A stretch of DNA of 64,000 nt, from positions 11,401,208-11,465,207 of the forward strand of contig HG738138.1 of the NCBI GenBank assembly GCA_000499405.2. The letters run 5' to 3'. The position numbers and the translations under genes are program-made. Under the pieces are notes generated by a model that worked only from the letters and a program-made list of their open reading frames with translations, ran no database searches and was not told the DNA's origin. Positions 1 to 13,355 of this stretch are shown here, in pieces. Origin of the DNA: Onchocerca volvulus (lineage: Eukaryota; Nematoda; Chromadorea; Rhabditida; Onchocercidae). Numbering within the stretch: the first letter of the stretch is position 1; every line of letters begins with the position of its first letter.

Positions 1-39
1 TGTATTTAGACCCAGGAATTATTGTTTTCATTGTTGCAG

Positions 40-3000
40 GCATTTCCAGTTTTTCCAATTTATCATTCGCAACAAATTATTGGGGACGATATGGCAAATC
101 CGCAGGTTTTAATTAGTATAACTTATAGTAGTCAGCTTGATTTCTCAGTAACTATGAAATATAATGATATTTCGAAACGAAGTCTCCAGCTGATATTTTA
201 CGAAAAATTCAGGTGCAACCATACATGGATGATTCGGCACAGCCGAACATTTGGTCACGGCAATATATCGAAGAATGGTTGAAATTCAACATCAAATACT
301 GCTGGAAATACATGAAGAATGGAGAGGTTTGTCGTTTTATTCTATTTTGTCTTTTTTTCCGTAAAATATCTCGAAATTTGCAAATCTCTTTTTTCAGAAT
401 CCACCTGCAACTGGCGATGAAAATAGTTTGGATTTTGGTGCTGGCAATATTCCCCACTTTACAGATGCACAGGTCACTTTTTATCTAAGAGAAATTGGGA
501 AATACATTTTTTGGATTCTTTTTTTTTAATTTAGAAGAGACTTAGGTCCATACAATATTCAATTAAAGATAAGATATCTAAAAGAAAGAAATCGAGTTGA
601 TTGCTAAGGGAAATTATCAAGTTATTTCAAATTTTTATTAATAATTTTTATTTCTTCATCAGTTTCACTTTCATTTAAGGTTCAGCAAGTTATGGCAGCG
701 CTGTCAGTAATTGGTGTTAACTGTGTGAATGCCAAACGTGTAGTTGACAAAGCCGCTGAATTTATTAATACACTGGAAATGCGTTCGAAAAGTCCCTTCC
801 TCAAGGGTTGTCTGCAAAAACTAGCAATTCTGGCTGGCGACGAGAAAGTTATCGAAGCAATCAAAGATGGACGTAGAGGTAATAGATGAGCAAGTTTTCT
901 CAGAAACTAAGATGAGTTACTGGCAACATAGTTGGGCACAAACTTTTGTAACTTTTATCGCATTTCTGAAATCCATCTTCATGAATATGCTGCTCTACTC
1001 TTCAACGCTTTATTAAATGCAATCTGGATAATTTCAGACCTTGATTGCTCTTCACTGGATGAACATCATTTAACAGCCCCTTTGGTTGATGATGCAGATG
1101 ACTTTAGTTCCTTAATGTCTGACTGTCCAGATGACCAGCATGACTATATGTTGAATCGCGAAGTGCATCGCATTGGTGTTTTTGCTGATCAAGCCGTGAG
1201 CAAAAATCCACTGATGGAAGTTGGCCAAGCAGAAAAGTAAATTTTTCTTTATGTTTAACAGAAGTAATTTTCCAGTGAAGTGTGTAGGTATTTTATATGA
1301 TTAATTTAGCTACTTATTTTAATAATACACACGCACTTGAAGATTAAACGAGCACACGGAGAAAATTGCCCAGCGTATTGCGTTACTTGAAAGTGATAAG
1401 GAAGGTTTGTCGCGACAACTTACTGCCGAGAAAGAAAAAAATAAAAAGTAAGCTTGAGATGACGTTTTCAAAATATATTCTTAAAAATAAAAAAAGTTTT
1501 TATTGTTTCTAGTGGGGAGAAATATTGTCTTCTTTCAAAGAGTGACAAGGAGAAAAACAAATTCATGAGTTGTTTGAGCCGAAGTTTTTCTTTACTACGT
1601 TGCTTTTTGCAGACAAGAGCAGAAACATGCGAATACAATGAAACAGATGCAGACACAATTGCAGTCCGAGAAAGAAAAACATGATAAGACAATACAGCAG
1701 CTAAATCAGAAGAAGAACGAATTAAAGAAGCTTGAAAAAAGTGTTAAACAACATGAGTAAGTGTAATTTTGAATGGGATGGGCTTAGATTGTTTCTTACT
1801 GGCTTATCATAGGCAAAAATGATATCAGGGATCCTGACTGATGAAACTTACTATTTCTTAGGCATTGCGGGAGTTCGATCAGAGATTAACCCAACTGTCT
1901 GAGGCCTAGTTTGTATGATTTATTTCAGAGTTACACTTAAAGCAACATTTCATCTTTCCAATAAGCTATGATATGTGGCATGTTTGAGGTTTTCTTCTAA
2001 TAAGCTGCGATATGTAGCATGTTTGAAGTCACGAATATTATAATGTTTCAAACGGAAATCAAGTCGTTTCTCTACTAGCTTCATAATGAGACATTCACCA
2101 AAATTTGCAGGAAATATTTCCTTCTGTTCCTGATAAATTGTTTTATTAACTGGTAAGGCTCATGTTTTTGAATTGTAGGCGAGATTCTGAACGGTCACGA
2201 GAGCTGCAGGAGAAAAATGAATACTTGACACGTGAATTGCAAGAACTTCGACAGAAACATGCAGAAGAATTAAGGAAGCTGCAGAGAGAATTGCAATCTA
2301 GCCAAGATACTCGTAAAAACATGGCCGAAGAAATCAGAGGGCGTGATACCGAAATTAATGAATTGAAAAATCAGCTTAATGAGCGGTCAATTGCATTGAA
2401 ACGTTCCGAAAACGTGCTATGTTCGGTGAGTTCATTATGCAGCATCTATTTCCAAAATCGTTAATTTTTTGAAGTAGAAAAGAAAAGTCGAACTATATCT
2501 GTACATTCAAAGTAATTAGTTTTAATTTCTAAGGTGTGTGGAATAGTTTTGAATCTGTCTATTCATGTGTAATTATTTCAGGAACGTAAGACATTTCAAA
2601 GTAATGTTGCTTTTTTGACTGAACGTGCAAAGAAGGCTGAAGTTTCACTACTGGAGCATAAGCTTGAGACAGGCGTTGCTGTACTTGAAAGGGCCCATAA
2701 AGATGCTGGGCAAAGAGTGAAGGATCTGGAAACCGAAGTGAAGAAGTTCGTTTAATTCTATTTAGAACCATATAACAGTTGTCTGTTATCATTTGCTGTG
2801 AAAAAGAGCTGTAGAAAAGTTTGGTAAAGTATGGTAACGTAATGCAAGTCGGATTTAAAATGTTTACTTTAAAATGTATACTTAATAAGTTTTTAGAGCC
2901 AGGAATCATGTTGCCGCGGAGGAATTGAAAGCAGCGGTTGCTGAGTGGAGGGCTAAACGGGAAGAGGTGGCTAGTCTCATTGCCACTGCAAAAGCAGAAT

Positions 3001-6000
3001 TTGCTGCACAGGTAAACTGTTGGAACAGATATAGCGTGGTTTTCTTCAAGTTTTTGATCTAGCCAATTTGCTCAAAGCTGCAAGTTACGCAAAGTTTCTG
3101 GAATTTACAAATTTCTAGAATTTTATGAAAAAAAAATGTACATTCCGTAAAAGTGATTAGACATTTGGTTCGAAAGAAAATAGTTTTTCGTGTAGAAAAT
3201 TGAAACTCTGTAATTTCCACCATGTCGACTGGTGTCATTTTTTAGATTGAACAAATTAAAGCTGGAAAGACAATCGCCCAGTTACCACGAATTAATGTGC
3301 CGAAACCTCCACCTGCACCAAAATTCAAATTAGGACAATTTGCACCTCAGATATCGCCTGCTGGTGCTGAAAAAGCTGTAACGCCTATTATACCAACTGT
3401 GGGAGTAATTGGTAATCGGGCTCCTACAGCTAGTGCAGTTATCAGTAAATTTTTAAGCATATTTTTAACGAATTATTATTCGAATTATTTTTAAAAATAT
3501 AATGGCAAACCTTGAACTAGAAATTTTTAGATTCTTCGTTGACCTCTGGTAGTGTTGCACCAGGTCCACCAATTCAGACAATGTCGAAAGCTCCTGCTCC
3601 TCCATCATCTTCTCCCATGAAGTCACCCACTGGCACAACAACATCAATAGCACCGATCGGTTTGTTTTCCTGATTCGCGTACACAATTAGCTTCGTTAAA
3701 AAGTTAGGAGAATGAAATTCTATTTGAAATTAAAACAGTTAAAATTAAAAGGAATATAAATTTTATTTCGGTTTTCATTGGTCGTAGTTCTTTTAATATA
3801 TGCTTTGATGAAAATTTTATTTCTAAAGACTATACTTTTTAGATTTCATCGTAAGGTAATGTTTGTTGCATGTAGAATGAATTTCCGAATACATTTCAGG
3901 CGTTCGCCCTACTAGTCATACGGGTTCAGTGATAGACTATGCTGGTAACCACACCACGACAGTTACTTCGGGCACTACCGCACAGGCATCCACCAGTACA
4001 TCGTCATCTTCTGGATTATCATTGCCGACCGCTTGGGGTTCTAGCTGGGATGCACCGCTTGCCATGAATTCGATCAACGAACTGCTCAATCCTAGTCGTT
4101 CATTTGGTCCTATCGGTACCGACTATGGTATCAGTACCAGTGGCAATTCTGCTCAGGTTTAGTTAATTTCCTAGCATTAACGAACATTATTGTTCATTTT
4201 TTGTTAACTTTATAACCAGTGTTTATAGCTATCTCATCCACCACCTGGTATTCCTAATACGAGTAGTCATTTCACATCGCAGTCGAATGGCTGGAGTAAT
4301 GGAGGCGGAAACGAATGGCTTAATACGTTATCCTGTAAGTTTTTGAATTAAGGGCACTTCTATTTGCTTGGAAATTAAGTTTCTGATTTATGCAGTTCAT
4401 ATTATTATAAAAGTTTCAGCTGGAAACAACAGTAGCAATATAATGTCGAACCAGCCAAGTCATTACAATCATTTGCAACATCAAGGAAGCGGTTATCAAT
4501 CACAGCAATGGCCTAGTTGGACTGGTTATCATACTCCTTCTTCGAACACTTCTGATGTAACTGTATGATTTAGTATTATCTTTTTTAATCTCATTATATT
4601 ATTCGCTATTTTTCAGGTTTAATTTTTCGATTTTATTTTTTTCTTCTCACACCGATTGTGACATTGTTTAGAGTGCATTGGTAAATAGTCGTAGTTCATC
4701 TCCTCGACGTGATACTTTGTTGGATACTCTGAGAAGTCATTTTCCACATATTTCACAGTAAGTTAAAGAACTATCTGCTGTTGGTTTCATTCCCAAGTTT
4801 TCTAGATCTTTTTTTTTTTTTCTAATTCGTGTAGTTTATTCGTTACGACATTTCCATATATGAAATGTGTAGTGTTCTATATATGAACATAAAAAAAAAC
4901 ACCAAGTTGATGATTTGCAATTAGATAGTTATGGCAGAAATAGTAAATATATTGCTAACATTTTCTCATTTGCAGTGAAAACTTGAAGGAATACGCAAAC
5001 GAATTTATGATACGGAATAATTTACCAAATTTTAAGACGCTTCATTTACGCGAATTAATAAGCTATATTGCAGTAGCTTCAACGAAAACACAGGTTTCAT
5101 TTCGTATTTCATAAACAACCGATGAGTGTGCCATTATGTTGCAAGTGAAGTTTTGGATTACTATCGCACTTTACGAGAGTTAAACAAAGTCCAACAGTCT
5201 TAGCTTTAAGAGGCTTCTGAAGAATTATATTTTCTCCTTCTGGTGTTCTTAGAAAGCAACCCAAAATAGTTTCGAGTTAGTATAGGAAATTATTGTGTTT
5301 CTACAGTTGTTCAAGTTATCATTCTCGAGATAACTGACTGAATTTGAACGTTGCTACATGCAGAATCTTCGAAAAAGATTGTTGAACTATTCTTATATAC
5401 ATATATCCATTGGCTGTCGATGGACAATTGTTCAATTCTTTGGTAAATACGTGCAGTGGTTTCTTTCACGCTTCTATGATGGCTATGGTTTTTTTTTTTT
5501 TTCTCCTGACATTCTTTCATAATGTGTTATTTTGCTGCAGATGTGGAGTAAGAGCAGCAATATGCCGCCGATGATGCATCAGCCTCCTCCAAATGTGATA
5601 CCAAATTCAGTTGGCATGAATCTTTCTGGGGTCGATCACTATCAAACGCCTTCGGCACGTATTCAGACCCAGCAGCCCAATGTTCATCCGCATAATCTTA
5701 TGCAACAACAATGTAAATAATTTTTGGCATCATTGTTACAATTTATATGACAAAATTTTTATCATAAACATTTTTTGTCTTTGAGTTACGTAACAGGATT
5801 ACGGAATCACCCGATAGTCTGGTAATCTGGTACAGTATACTTCCAGATGATTGTTAGACTGCAAGTCAGACGGACAGGGAAGGATACATCTCAAAATAAG
5901 TTCAAATTGTCTGCAGTTAAACTGTTTCTTTTGATTCATTCGGCTGTTAGTTTATCAGTGGTATTAAATAGAGTGCAGTCGCCCCTTATATCTTATTGTT

Positions 6001-6063
6001 AAAGACTTATTTTTATTGTCTAATTAGCATGATTTTTCAGTGCGTGATGCTATGGAGAGCTAA
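40..6063 (+). CDS. Coiled-coil, Pro/Ser/Gln-rich protein, 3' part of a gene (RNF214/DZIP3/TTC3-like arrangement, no RING)
   Basis: Partial gene that enters from the left edge. Exons read: 40-105, 213-326, 398-472, 680-878, 1038-1236, 1343-1447, 1613-1756, 2179-2425, 2582-2745, 2897-3011, 3246-3444, 3531-3659, 3900-4156, 4229-4334, 4420-4556, 4672-4757, 4976-5093, 5541-5712, 6041-6063. All phases agree, giving 884 codons plus TAA. The order is an acidic/helical N part, a charged coiled coil (about residues 218-476, rich in E, K and Q), a proline stretch (VPKPPPAPKFKLGQF), a long Ser/Thr/Gly/Gln-rich linker, then a helical block (about 752-820, with RSHFPHIS and EFMIRNNL). The end is QQQLRDAMES. 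Coiled coil, then proline-rich linker, then a helical block with an FP...N pattern recalls RNF214/DZIP3/TTC3 ubiquitin ligases, but no C-terminal RING is present. The coding structure is clear and the family is a guess. The donor at 2746 is the unusual GTTCGT. Confidence 0.8.
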
Positions 6064-8799
6064 TTATTCACCTGAATCATTCGTGTTCTTTTCTCTAGTA
6101 AATTTATTAGCCGTGAGGAACTCGTCGCTTCTTGAATCCACAATATAATAAGAAGTATCAAAAAATACAAAGATAATTCTTGTTCTTATTTTATGGCAAG
6201 AACTGAAATAGATTCCGAAAAAGGTCATTATTATTGATAAAAAGTTTTGTTTCATTTTGATGGTACAATAATAAGCAGGAACGAGAGTTGTGTATGGTTA
6301 GCCTGAACTGCCCCTAGGCCCCTTGCTCAAAGTTTTTCAAGAAAACCCACTTACTTCCTCTTCTTTTTTGTACTTTCTATATTTTATTATATCTGATCCA
6401 TACATATGTCTCAATTTCTTTTCCGTAGGGTGCCCCTGTTCATTTTTTGAATTATTGTTGCTTTTTAAAATTATGCTGTAATTCATTGTATGTTTTTTTT
6501 CAATCTTTTCCTGTAAGTATATTATTATGTTGCGCCGTTTTGTGTTTTATTACTTTATTTTATTCTACTCCCTCTTCTTCCAAGCTAAGTTTAAATGTAC
6601 TGGAAAATTTCTTATATATTATCCAGAGAAATGCAGGATAGCAGTATATTTGTATGTGTTCTTATTGACTTTTTTCCTCGTAGAAAGAGAGGACACCAGT
6701 ATGGATTTTTAATTTTACATATTGCTGCTGCTTCTACTACTACCACTATTATGATTGTTGTTGCTGCGCTGTTTCTGTTGCTGATGATAATGATGAAAAT
6801 GTTTTATGCTCTCATTCTAATCACTCTTGATTATTCTGTCAGTCACAAAATCAAGCAATTTTATGGCTTATTTTGGGCCTGGGGTTATGGTTCCTCAAGA
6901 AGGATTGCCTTCTTAATTAGGGCCCATTAATTAAAGACGCAATTGAGTGATGCCTCAGAAGAAGGCAAGGGGAGTGCAAGCTGTAAAAGAAACAATAGCA
7001 ACGAAGGGAACAAAGAAGGCGAGAGCAGGAGAATGGACTATTATTAATAATTTTGAAATGTATACTGCCTGTGCGACAACAAAGTGTTGGACAGAGGCAT
7101 TCGATCTTTTTTTCCTTGACTTTTAAATCTTAAATACAATTAGATGTTTGAGTTTAAAATCGTAAATACGAATTTAACAATAGTACAATGATATCTTTCG
7201 CGGTCCATGACTCCTGTGCATTATTGTCGACTCTTATGATTGTAATAATATGTTCTTTAACCGGTTTTAAATGTTCGGTGTGATCTTGCCCTTTTTTTTT
7301 CTTTATTTTTCGAAGAATATAAGTTACTTTGCTACTGATTTTACTTATTTTTCTTAGATTAAAAAAGAGCAGTAATGAATATTTAGTAATCGTACTGTAC
7401 AAAATTTTTGGATGAAAAAGGGCAAGATAAGGAAGTAAAGGAAGCATTATTAACATATATTATTAACAGTTGTAAAACCAGTTTTGCAAATGTCAATGAT
7501 TGTTTGATTGCTTCGACATTGTTCTTGGGATCAGTTTGCATCCTTTGATAAAGTAATATTGCTAGAATTATTCGACGAGTAACTCATGTGTTCGAAAGTT
7601 TCACTTCGCCTTTTATGAATATTTTTATTATTTGAACAAATTTATGCAGTGCATCAGAAATGTAAGTTTGACCGAAACAATTTAGTCCATTATTTTCGGT
7701 TTGGAAATTGGTTCGTCTTTAATATTTTTATTGTATCAAGGTTTATGATTTTAATTCCTGCTAAGTTTTTTGCTCGGTCGATTGGTCGTCAGAAAGATCC
7801 AATTTAAGCGCTTAATTTTGAGACTGCCACTTCTTGCATGATTTTGTATCATAGTTGATGTTGTTACGCCACGATTTCTTATTGCAGTTCATCTTATACC
7901 AATAACTATTCATGGCAATCGAAAGACTACTGACAAGTTTGGTTAGCGATTGCAAATTTCGAGGAAGAATAAGGCGTTCAGCTGTGATACTACATGAGTT
8001 CAGTATTCACGAATCTAGATTAACCGTGATTGCATCTTCAGTTGATGAAAATGGTTGTCACAGTTTAACATCGTGGGAAATATTTCCTGACTTCGAGTTT
8101 CTTAATTTTTTCCTTTAATGCTTAAAAAATTTCGGTAACAAAATATGGTTGTTACTATAGTATTTATGGTTTACAGTCCTTTACCTTTAGTACAGTGACA
8201 TATGTGAAGTTTCGTGAAATGAATTTTTGAAATTGTCTAATGACGTGAAATGATTTTTTGTCCAATTTCCTTGAATTCCAAGTCTCGAACTTGTGATAAA
8301 TATTGGGATCAAATTGATTTTATTTTCGAAGCTGAAATTTCGGTTATTCTAACAAGAACTTTATTAAGGTCATTATTCTCCCCGGACTATCTTCTACTAT
8401 GTCCCTCATTTTTCGGCCTCTCGTCGACGTCAGTCATCTTTGACTCGTCATAAAACTCGTTAAATTTCAGGTGTTGTAGCAATATATTCTGCTCGTTAGT
8501 TTTTGCTTCTAATAATTCATTCTGGCATTAAATTCTAGTACCAATATAAACAGCGGTTAAAAACGAGCGTAAAATTTGGCTTACATTCATGAACCATAAT
8601 TTAAAGAGAGTATAAAATTTAACAATATAATTTGTTGTATTAAATAAATAATTATCATGAAATCAAATGACATTGTTTACTTTCATTTCATCTCAAATGC
8701 CGTTATTTCGGGAATTGATGAGAAATAAAAATATCACGATTTAAAAAAGCCGAAAATGGAGAGAGGTGAAAAAAAAAAAGTATAAGACATAAGCGTTTT
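6064..8799. other. Intergenic space between two convergent genes
   Basis: This stretch is AT-rich with many stop codons in all frames. I saw no spliceable open frame and no RNA gene. Short open frames around 6447-6930 and 7912-8118 lack splice context and have simple-sequence composition (ATT/ACT-type triplet runs near 6730-6800). It should hold the 3' UTRs of the + strand coiled-coil gene and the - strand receptor. Confidence 0.6.
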
Positions 8800-8804
8800 T
8801 TATT
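8799..8804 (-). promoter_or_regulatory. AATAAA overlapping the receptor's terminal stop
   Basis: The terminal GAA TAA is followed by AAAAA, so AATAAA overlaps the stop codon. It could serve as the poly(A) signal with a very short 3' UTR, which is known in nematodes. Confidence 0.35.
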
Positions 8805-11269
8805 CCTGTTGCGCGAAGTCGAAAAGCTGACGTAGTAGTGGATTCATTTCGTTGTTGCCTAAGCTACTGTAAATGCGCAACAAGTTTTGGCTCAGTTGAT
8901 TCAGTTTTTCGCCTAATTTCTTGAGTAATTATTGATATGATATTTCTGCTTCAGATGCTATATAAAGATTGCCGAGATACCTGAATTCACAACAGTGTAG
9001 AATGATTGTTTTGAATGAGTTTTGGTTGTGGGAATCAACGATTTCATTTTTTACTCAAAATTATCAATTACGCAATTCTGAAAGACTTATTTTACCGAAA
9101 TCTGAAGCCCACTTCAAAATTTACTTGAAATCAACAAAGAAATTAAGCGGAAGTCTTTATAAAAATTAATATTAGATTACACCTTCTGAGAATGTCACTC
9201 TATCTTTGTCGTATCTTTTACAGTTTTTAAATATCCAGAAGACTGGTGCGAAATGGCGAAAAGAATGTTATCTCATTGAGCAGTAACATAATATATTCAT
9301 TCCTACCCCATTTTTCGCCAAATGTCGTTAGAAATCTGCAAAAAAAAGCTTCCAGCAATCGAGATTTTTTTATTTTGAAATCTTTGTATTACTACTTTTT
9401 CTATGATTTTTTGATCAAGCATGGATTAATTTGATAAAACTATACCATAGATATTAGTACCTCTTATGTTTTTAGTATTTACTATAAGAATTAATTTTTA
9501 TTGGTTGATTTCGTTAAATTCAATTTTCTAAAACCGAGTAAATTTAGTCATTAATGATGGAATAAAAGTTATTAATATTTAAGTTCGTGAAGTGGTTTTT
9601 CCAACTTTCTAATAAATTAAAAAATTTACACTTCACACAGGTAGAGGATACAAACCTGTATTAAACTCGTATTCCACGCATATTTCTTTTGATAAAATAC
9701 CATAACTGCTCGTAATATCAGTAGTTCACTGCATGATCCGCAGCAATATTTTCGGTATCCGATGCAATTTTACTTTTGCTCTTTCATTTCAATTTAAATG
9801 TTCCCCAGATTTTGATCAAATTTCGGAAATTTCTGAATATTCCATTAAATAAGGAAACTTGTTCAAAATTCTGAACGATTTTCAAAAATAAGAATTTAAG
9901 GTCTAAATTTATTTTTCACGCCGATTATTTTTAAACTCAAGTCGTACTAATCAATCGTACCAATCTTAATTCTGGATTTCTTTTTTTTGGAAGAAAAATA
10001 TTCTAATTATGTCTTATTCCTTTCTTTGAATTTAAAATTCTTGCCAAATCTAAAGTTGATCCAACAAAAGATTGCTGAATCAGAGTTCCACTTATCAGAA
10101 ACTGCTCAAGAAGCTGGAAGAAGATACTGTTAAAGACAAGCCTTTAAGAATAGAAATTTGATCCTTGCTCGATAAACCTTTGAAAAATATAAGTTCCTTA
10201 GCCATATTGATAATACGTCGAAGCGCCAAATCGGTCACTCCAGCAAGATCCATAAGCGATAAGTCATTGGAACATTTTTGATTTGTAGATATATCCAAAG
10301 GTTGCTCCAGGATATCATTTGCGCGAACCAGTTCCTTGAAAATTGTGTTTAGTGAATTTATATGCTTGCGAAAATTTTGCAAAATATATTGAGAGAAATT
10401 TTGTTTTAATTTTTAATCTGAATTTAATCATTAATATTTTCTTGAGCTCACTCTGAACAGAAAATCAGTACTTTCTCTGAGAATGAAGCAGTTTATCTGA
10501 AGTAGTAATTTATTGTCTGCAAACAGTCTTTCAAACGCACTCATAGAAAGATAATTTTCATCTGAAATAATTTTCGATAGTATTCTGGGACCCGTGCAAA
10601 TTGTAATATCTTGCAATCCCAAAGCAAAACGAACTTTTTAGATTCACGACACTGATATAACAAATCACAAATTAAAAAAAAAAAAAAAAGGGAAAAAAAA
10701 AACCGCAATGACAAAAAAATTTATACGTGTAAAACATAAAACCTTTACGTGAATTTCACGTCTCGTTGGACAGGATTTATTCATCTTCTTTTTGGGACAC
10801 ATACCAACATTTTGCGAAGAAATGCAATTTTCCAGATATTTGTTATTTGCCAACTAATTGAAAATATAATTTGTACTTGAAATTTACGCTTGTTGCGCTG
10901 TTGCCGATGTTGTTACCAAACGAACATTTCCGTTCCATGCCGTCAAAATTTCCGGCGCAACAGAAAATGATAGCATTTGTAATATGGACGTCATGCAATT
11001 TGGTTTTGCCAGTGGATTTGCTTTTTTTAATTAAAAATAAATATTATACTTCAAAAATTAGAAATCACATTAAAATTTTAATTTTAAATTTAACAAACCC
11101 TCGTTCCGGATTTTGGCTTATTCGAGGAAATTGATTCATTAGATTGAATGGAACAATAATTTCATCAGGTGGCGGAAATCTTTGATCAGTAAACGATGCT
11201 ATAGCAGTCAACTTGCTGTCTGCAGGATAGAATCTGCAGCTACATTTACATTGGCATGCTGTTAGACGT
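8800..11269 (-). pseudogene. Nuclear hormone receptor ligand-binding domain, DAF-12/NHR-8/VDR-like, with an in-frame stop
   Basis: Segments read on the - strand: 11269-11099 (cysteine-rich hinge, CQCKCSCRFYP), 10633-10452, 10364-10138 (helices 3-5: DLALRRIINMAKEL, FFKGLSSKDQISILKG), 9728-9656 (ELLILRAVMVFYQ...AWNT), 9335-9244 (FLTTFGEKWGRNEYIMLLLN) and 9053-8800 (helices 10-12, ending LLRQLFDFAQQE). This order is the canonical nuclear receptor LBD, a ligand-binding transcription factor acting in the nucleus. The joins 10452/10364, 10138/9728 and 9244/9053 keep phase. Those between 11099 and 10633, and between 9656 and 9335, do not, so short exons are missed there or lost. In the last segment an in-frame TAA (8929-8931) interrupts otherwise clear homology, cutting off helix 11 onward and the AF-2 region. 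No zinc-finger DNA-binding domain was found upstream. A truncated or decaying receptor is most likely. A sequence error at the TAA, or missed exons, are the alternatives. Confidence 0.7.
8929..8931 (-). other. In-frame TAA inside the receptor's last LBD helices
   Basis: The frame before it reads ...NLYIASEAEISYQ and the frame after it reads LLKKLGEKLNQLSQNLLRIY. Both belong to the same helix 10-12 unit, without any frameshift and without a GT donor between them that would remove the stop. Confidence 0.7.
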
Positions 11270-13336
11270 CTGGAATTTCAGCATTTAACGTAAATTCATC
11301 CAATTTTTTAACTTGGCATCCAAGAAAATGAATCATATCAAAGTGTAATCCTCTTCATCGCCCATATTCAGAAATCTAAAGTATATTTTAATATGATAAG
11401 ACAGATTTAAAAAAAAAAAGAGTTGAGTAAACTTCTCTTCCAGTTCAATATACATAATGTGTAAAGTGGCCGGAATGGCGAAAATTTATCAACTATTAAA
11501 ATTCAATAATCTATGGAAGAAAAGTGATACATGTTAAAAGAAAAAAATTTGAAATTTGTATGTTACTGAATAATTTCATCAGAAGTTTGTAATTTATAAA
11601 GTGAACTGTTACTTCAAAGCTGATTTTTTAACGAATTCTACATGGACTTGTTATAAAATTTATTCGGCAATTTGAATCGAAAAATGAAATAGCAAAAAAA
11701 AAAAATCGAACTAAGCTTCTTTTTTACATTTTGTTAAATACCTGTAAACAATCGACATTATTGGCAAAATCTTCCTTTTAATACATTTATGAAGCAATTT
11801 TGATTGAACATTTTAGAGACTTGAAATTGATTTTAATTAATATATTTAAATTAAGATTGAAAAAAAAGAGAAAAATGTAGAATCTGTCATAACACAGAAT
11901 GTTTTGAAATCCATACACTCAGAAATAGAGCATGAAATGAAGTTATCAATAGCAGTAATGTCTAAGGCTTCATTAATTAGATAGCTCTAGAAAAAATCTT
12001 ATAAAATTAGATGAAATGCAAGTCCTATGCATGTCAAAATAATATACGATTTCTTCTCAATTAAAATCAATGAAATATAGCATATATTTTAATTAACCTC
12101 TTGCCGATCAACATTTCGTCAAAAAATACTTTGCAGGATTAACATGTTATCACGGAGAAATTATAACCAGTAGCACGATCACCGCACACTTGTTGAAACA
12201 GTTGTTTTCAAAATTTAAAAATAAGATATCATTGAAGATTCTTACTTACTCTACGAACTTCAAGGTAATTAGTTACCTTACAGTTTTGGTACTTGAAATA
12301 GTCATATTATAATGAGTTTGATTAAATAAAAAAGCAAAACAAAAGTCTGTAGAATAAAAATTAAGCAATTAAATAAATATACACTTCATTCTGCAAAATT
12401 TTTCCAAAGATAATGAGTCATTCTTGCTGGTGGTACAAGGAATAGTTACATCATCCTCACTCGATAAAGATGTGGGTAACATTTCTACTTTTAACCTTCT
12501 CCTTTACACATAATATACAAACAAAATACATGACGCCTTTCAATCACTTAAAACCATATTATTTTTTTCAGTGAATAAAAGATGCTTATCTCTAGTATTC
12601 TGATATCATTTCGAAAAGAAAAGAAACAAGCGAATGACTCATTTTTTGAAGTTTCAAAATATATCAGAGCTTCTGAAAATTTTTTAATCCAATTATATAA
12701 ATGGTAAAAATCTTGAAAAAACAAGTGATGAAAATGAAATAAGAATAATAAAATAAGTTTACAGAATAATTCCTTAATTAGTTCATAAATTTTATCATGC
12801 TTCTTTTCTTTTGCTTATTTTTAATTTATTTGTTATTGATATAATATATTTGGAATTTTATAAAAAAGCATGAAATTTTTTTCTCGTATTTCGCGTAATA
12901 TATTTAATTATAATTTATGAATAAATCAAAATGTCAAGATTTTAGTGGAGATAATTATTTATTTCAATTCACTTCAATTACTGTCAATCAATTTATTTAA
13001 ACTAACTTCACTACAATTTAATTCTAGCGTACTCATATCAGTTGGTCCAAATTTTAACATTTATTCAATTGGTCACATCATTCAGCCCGTTTGTGACATC
13101 ATTAAGCCTATGTTATAAATAGATGTATCTGCTTGAATTCCTATATTAATTCATCAATTATTAATACTAATTCTTCATTTAATTGGCAGTAATTATTTAA
13201 TTTGAAATCGGTCAAAATTAGTGCACATAATTTCTCGATTAACCAAGGAAACAGCTGCTTTTCATCCAACAATCTCAAAAATTTCACTTCCACCAACATC
13301 GTTACATACGCAACAGATACACATACACACAAAGAC

Positions 13337-13355
13337 AAATATATATATATATATA
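13337..13355. repeat. (AT)n microsatellite
   Basis: Uninterrupted AT dinucleotide run of about nine units, preceded by a CA/ACA-rich stretch. Confidence 0.9.

Noticed and set aside
6447..6930. Overlapping + strand hydrophobic frames
   Set aside because: AT- and triplet-rich simple sequence after the end of the coiled-coil gene, with no splice signals in phase.
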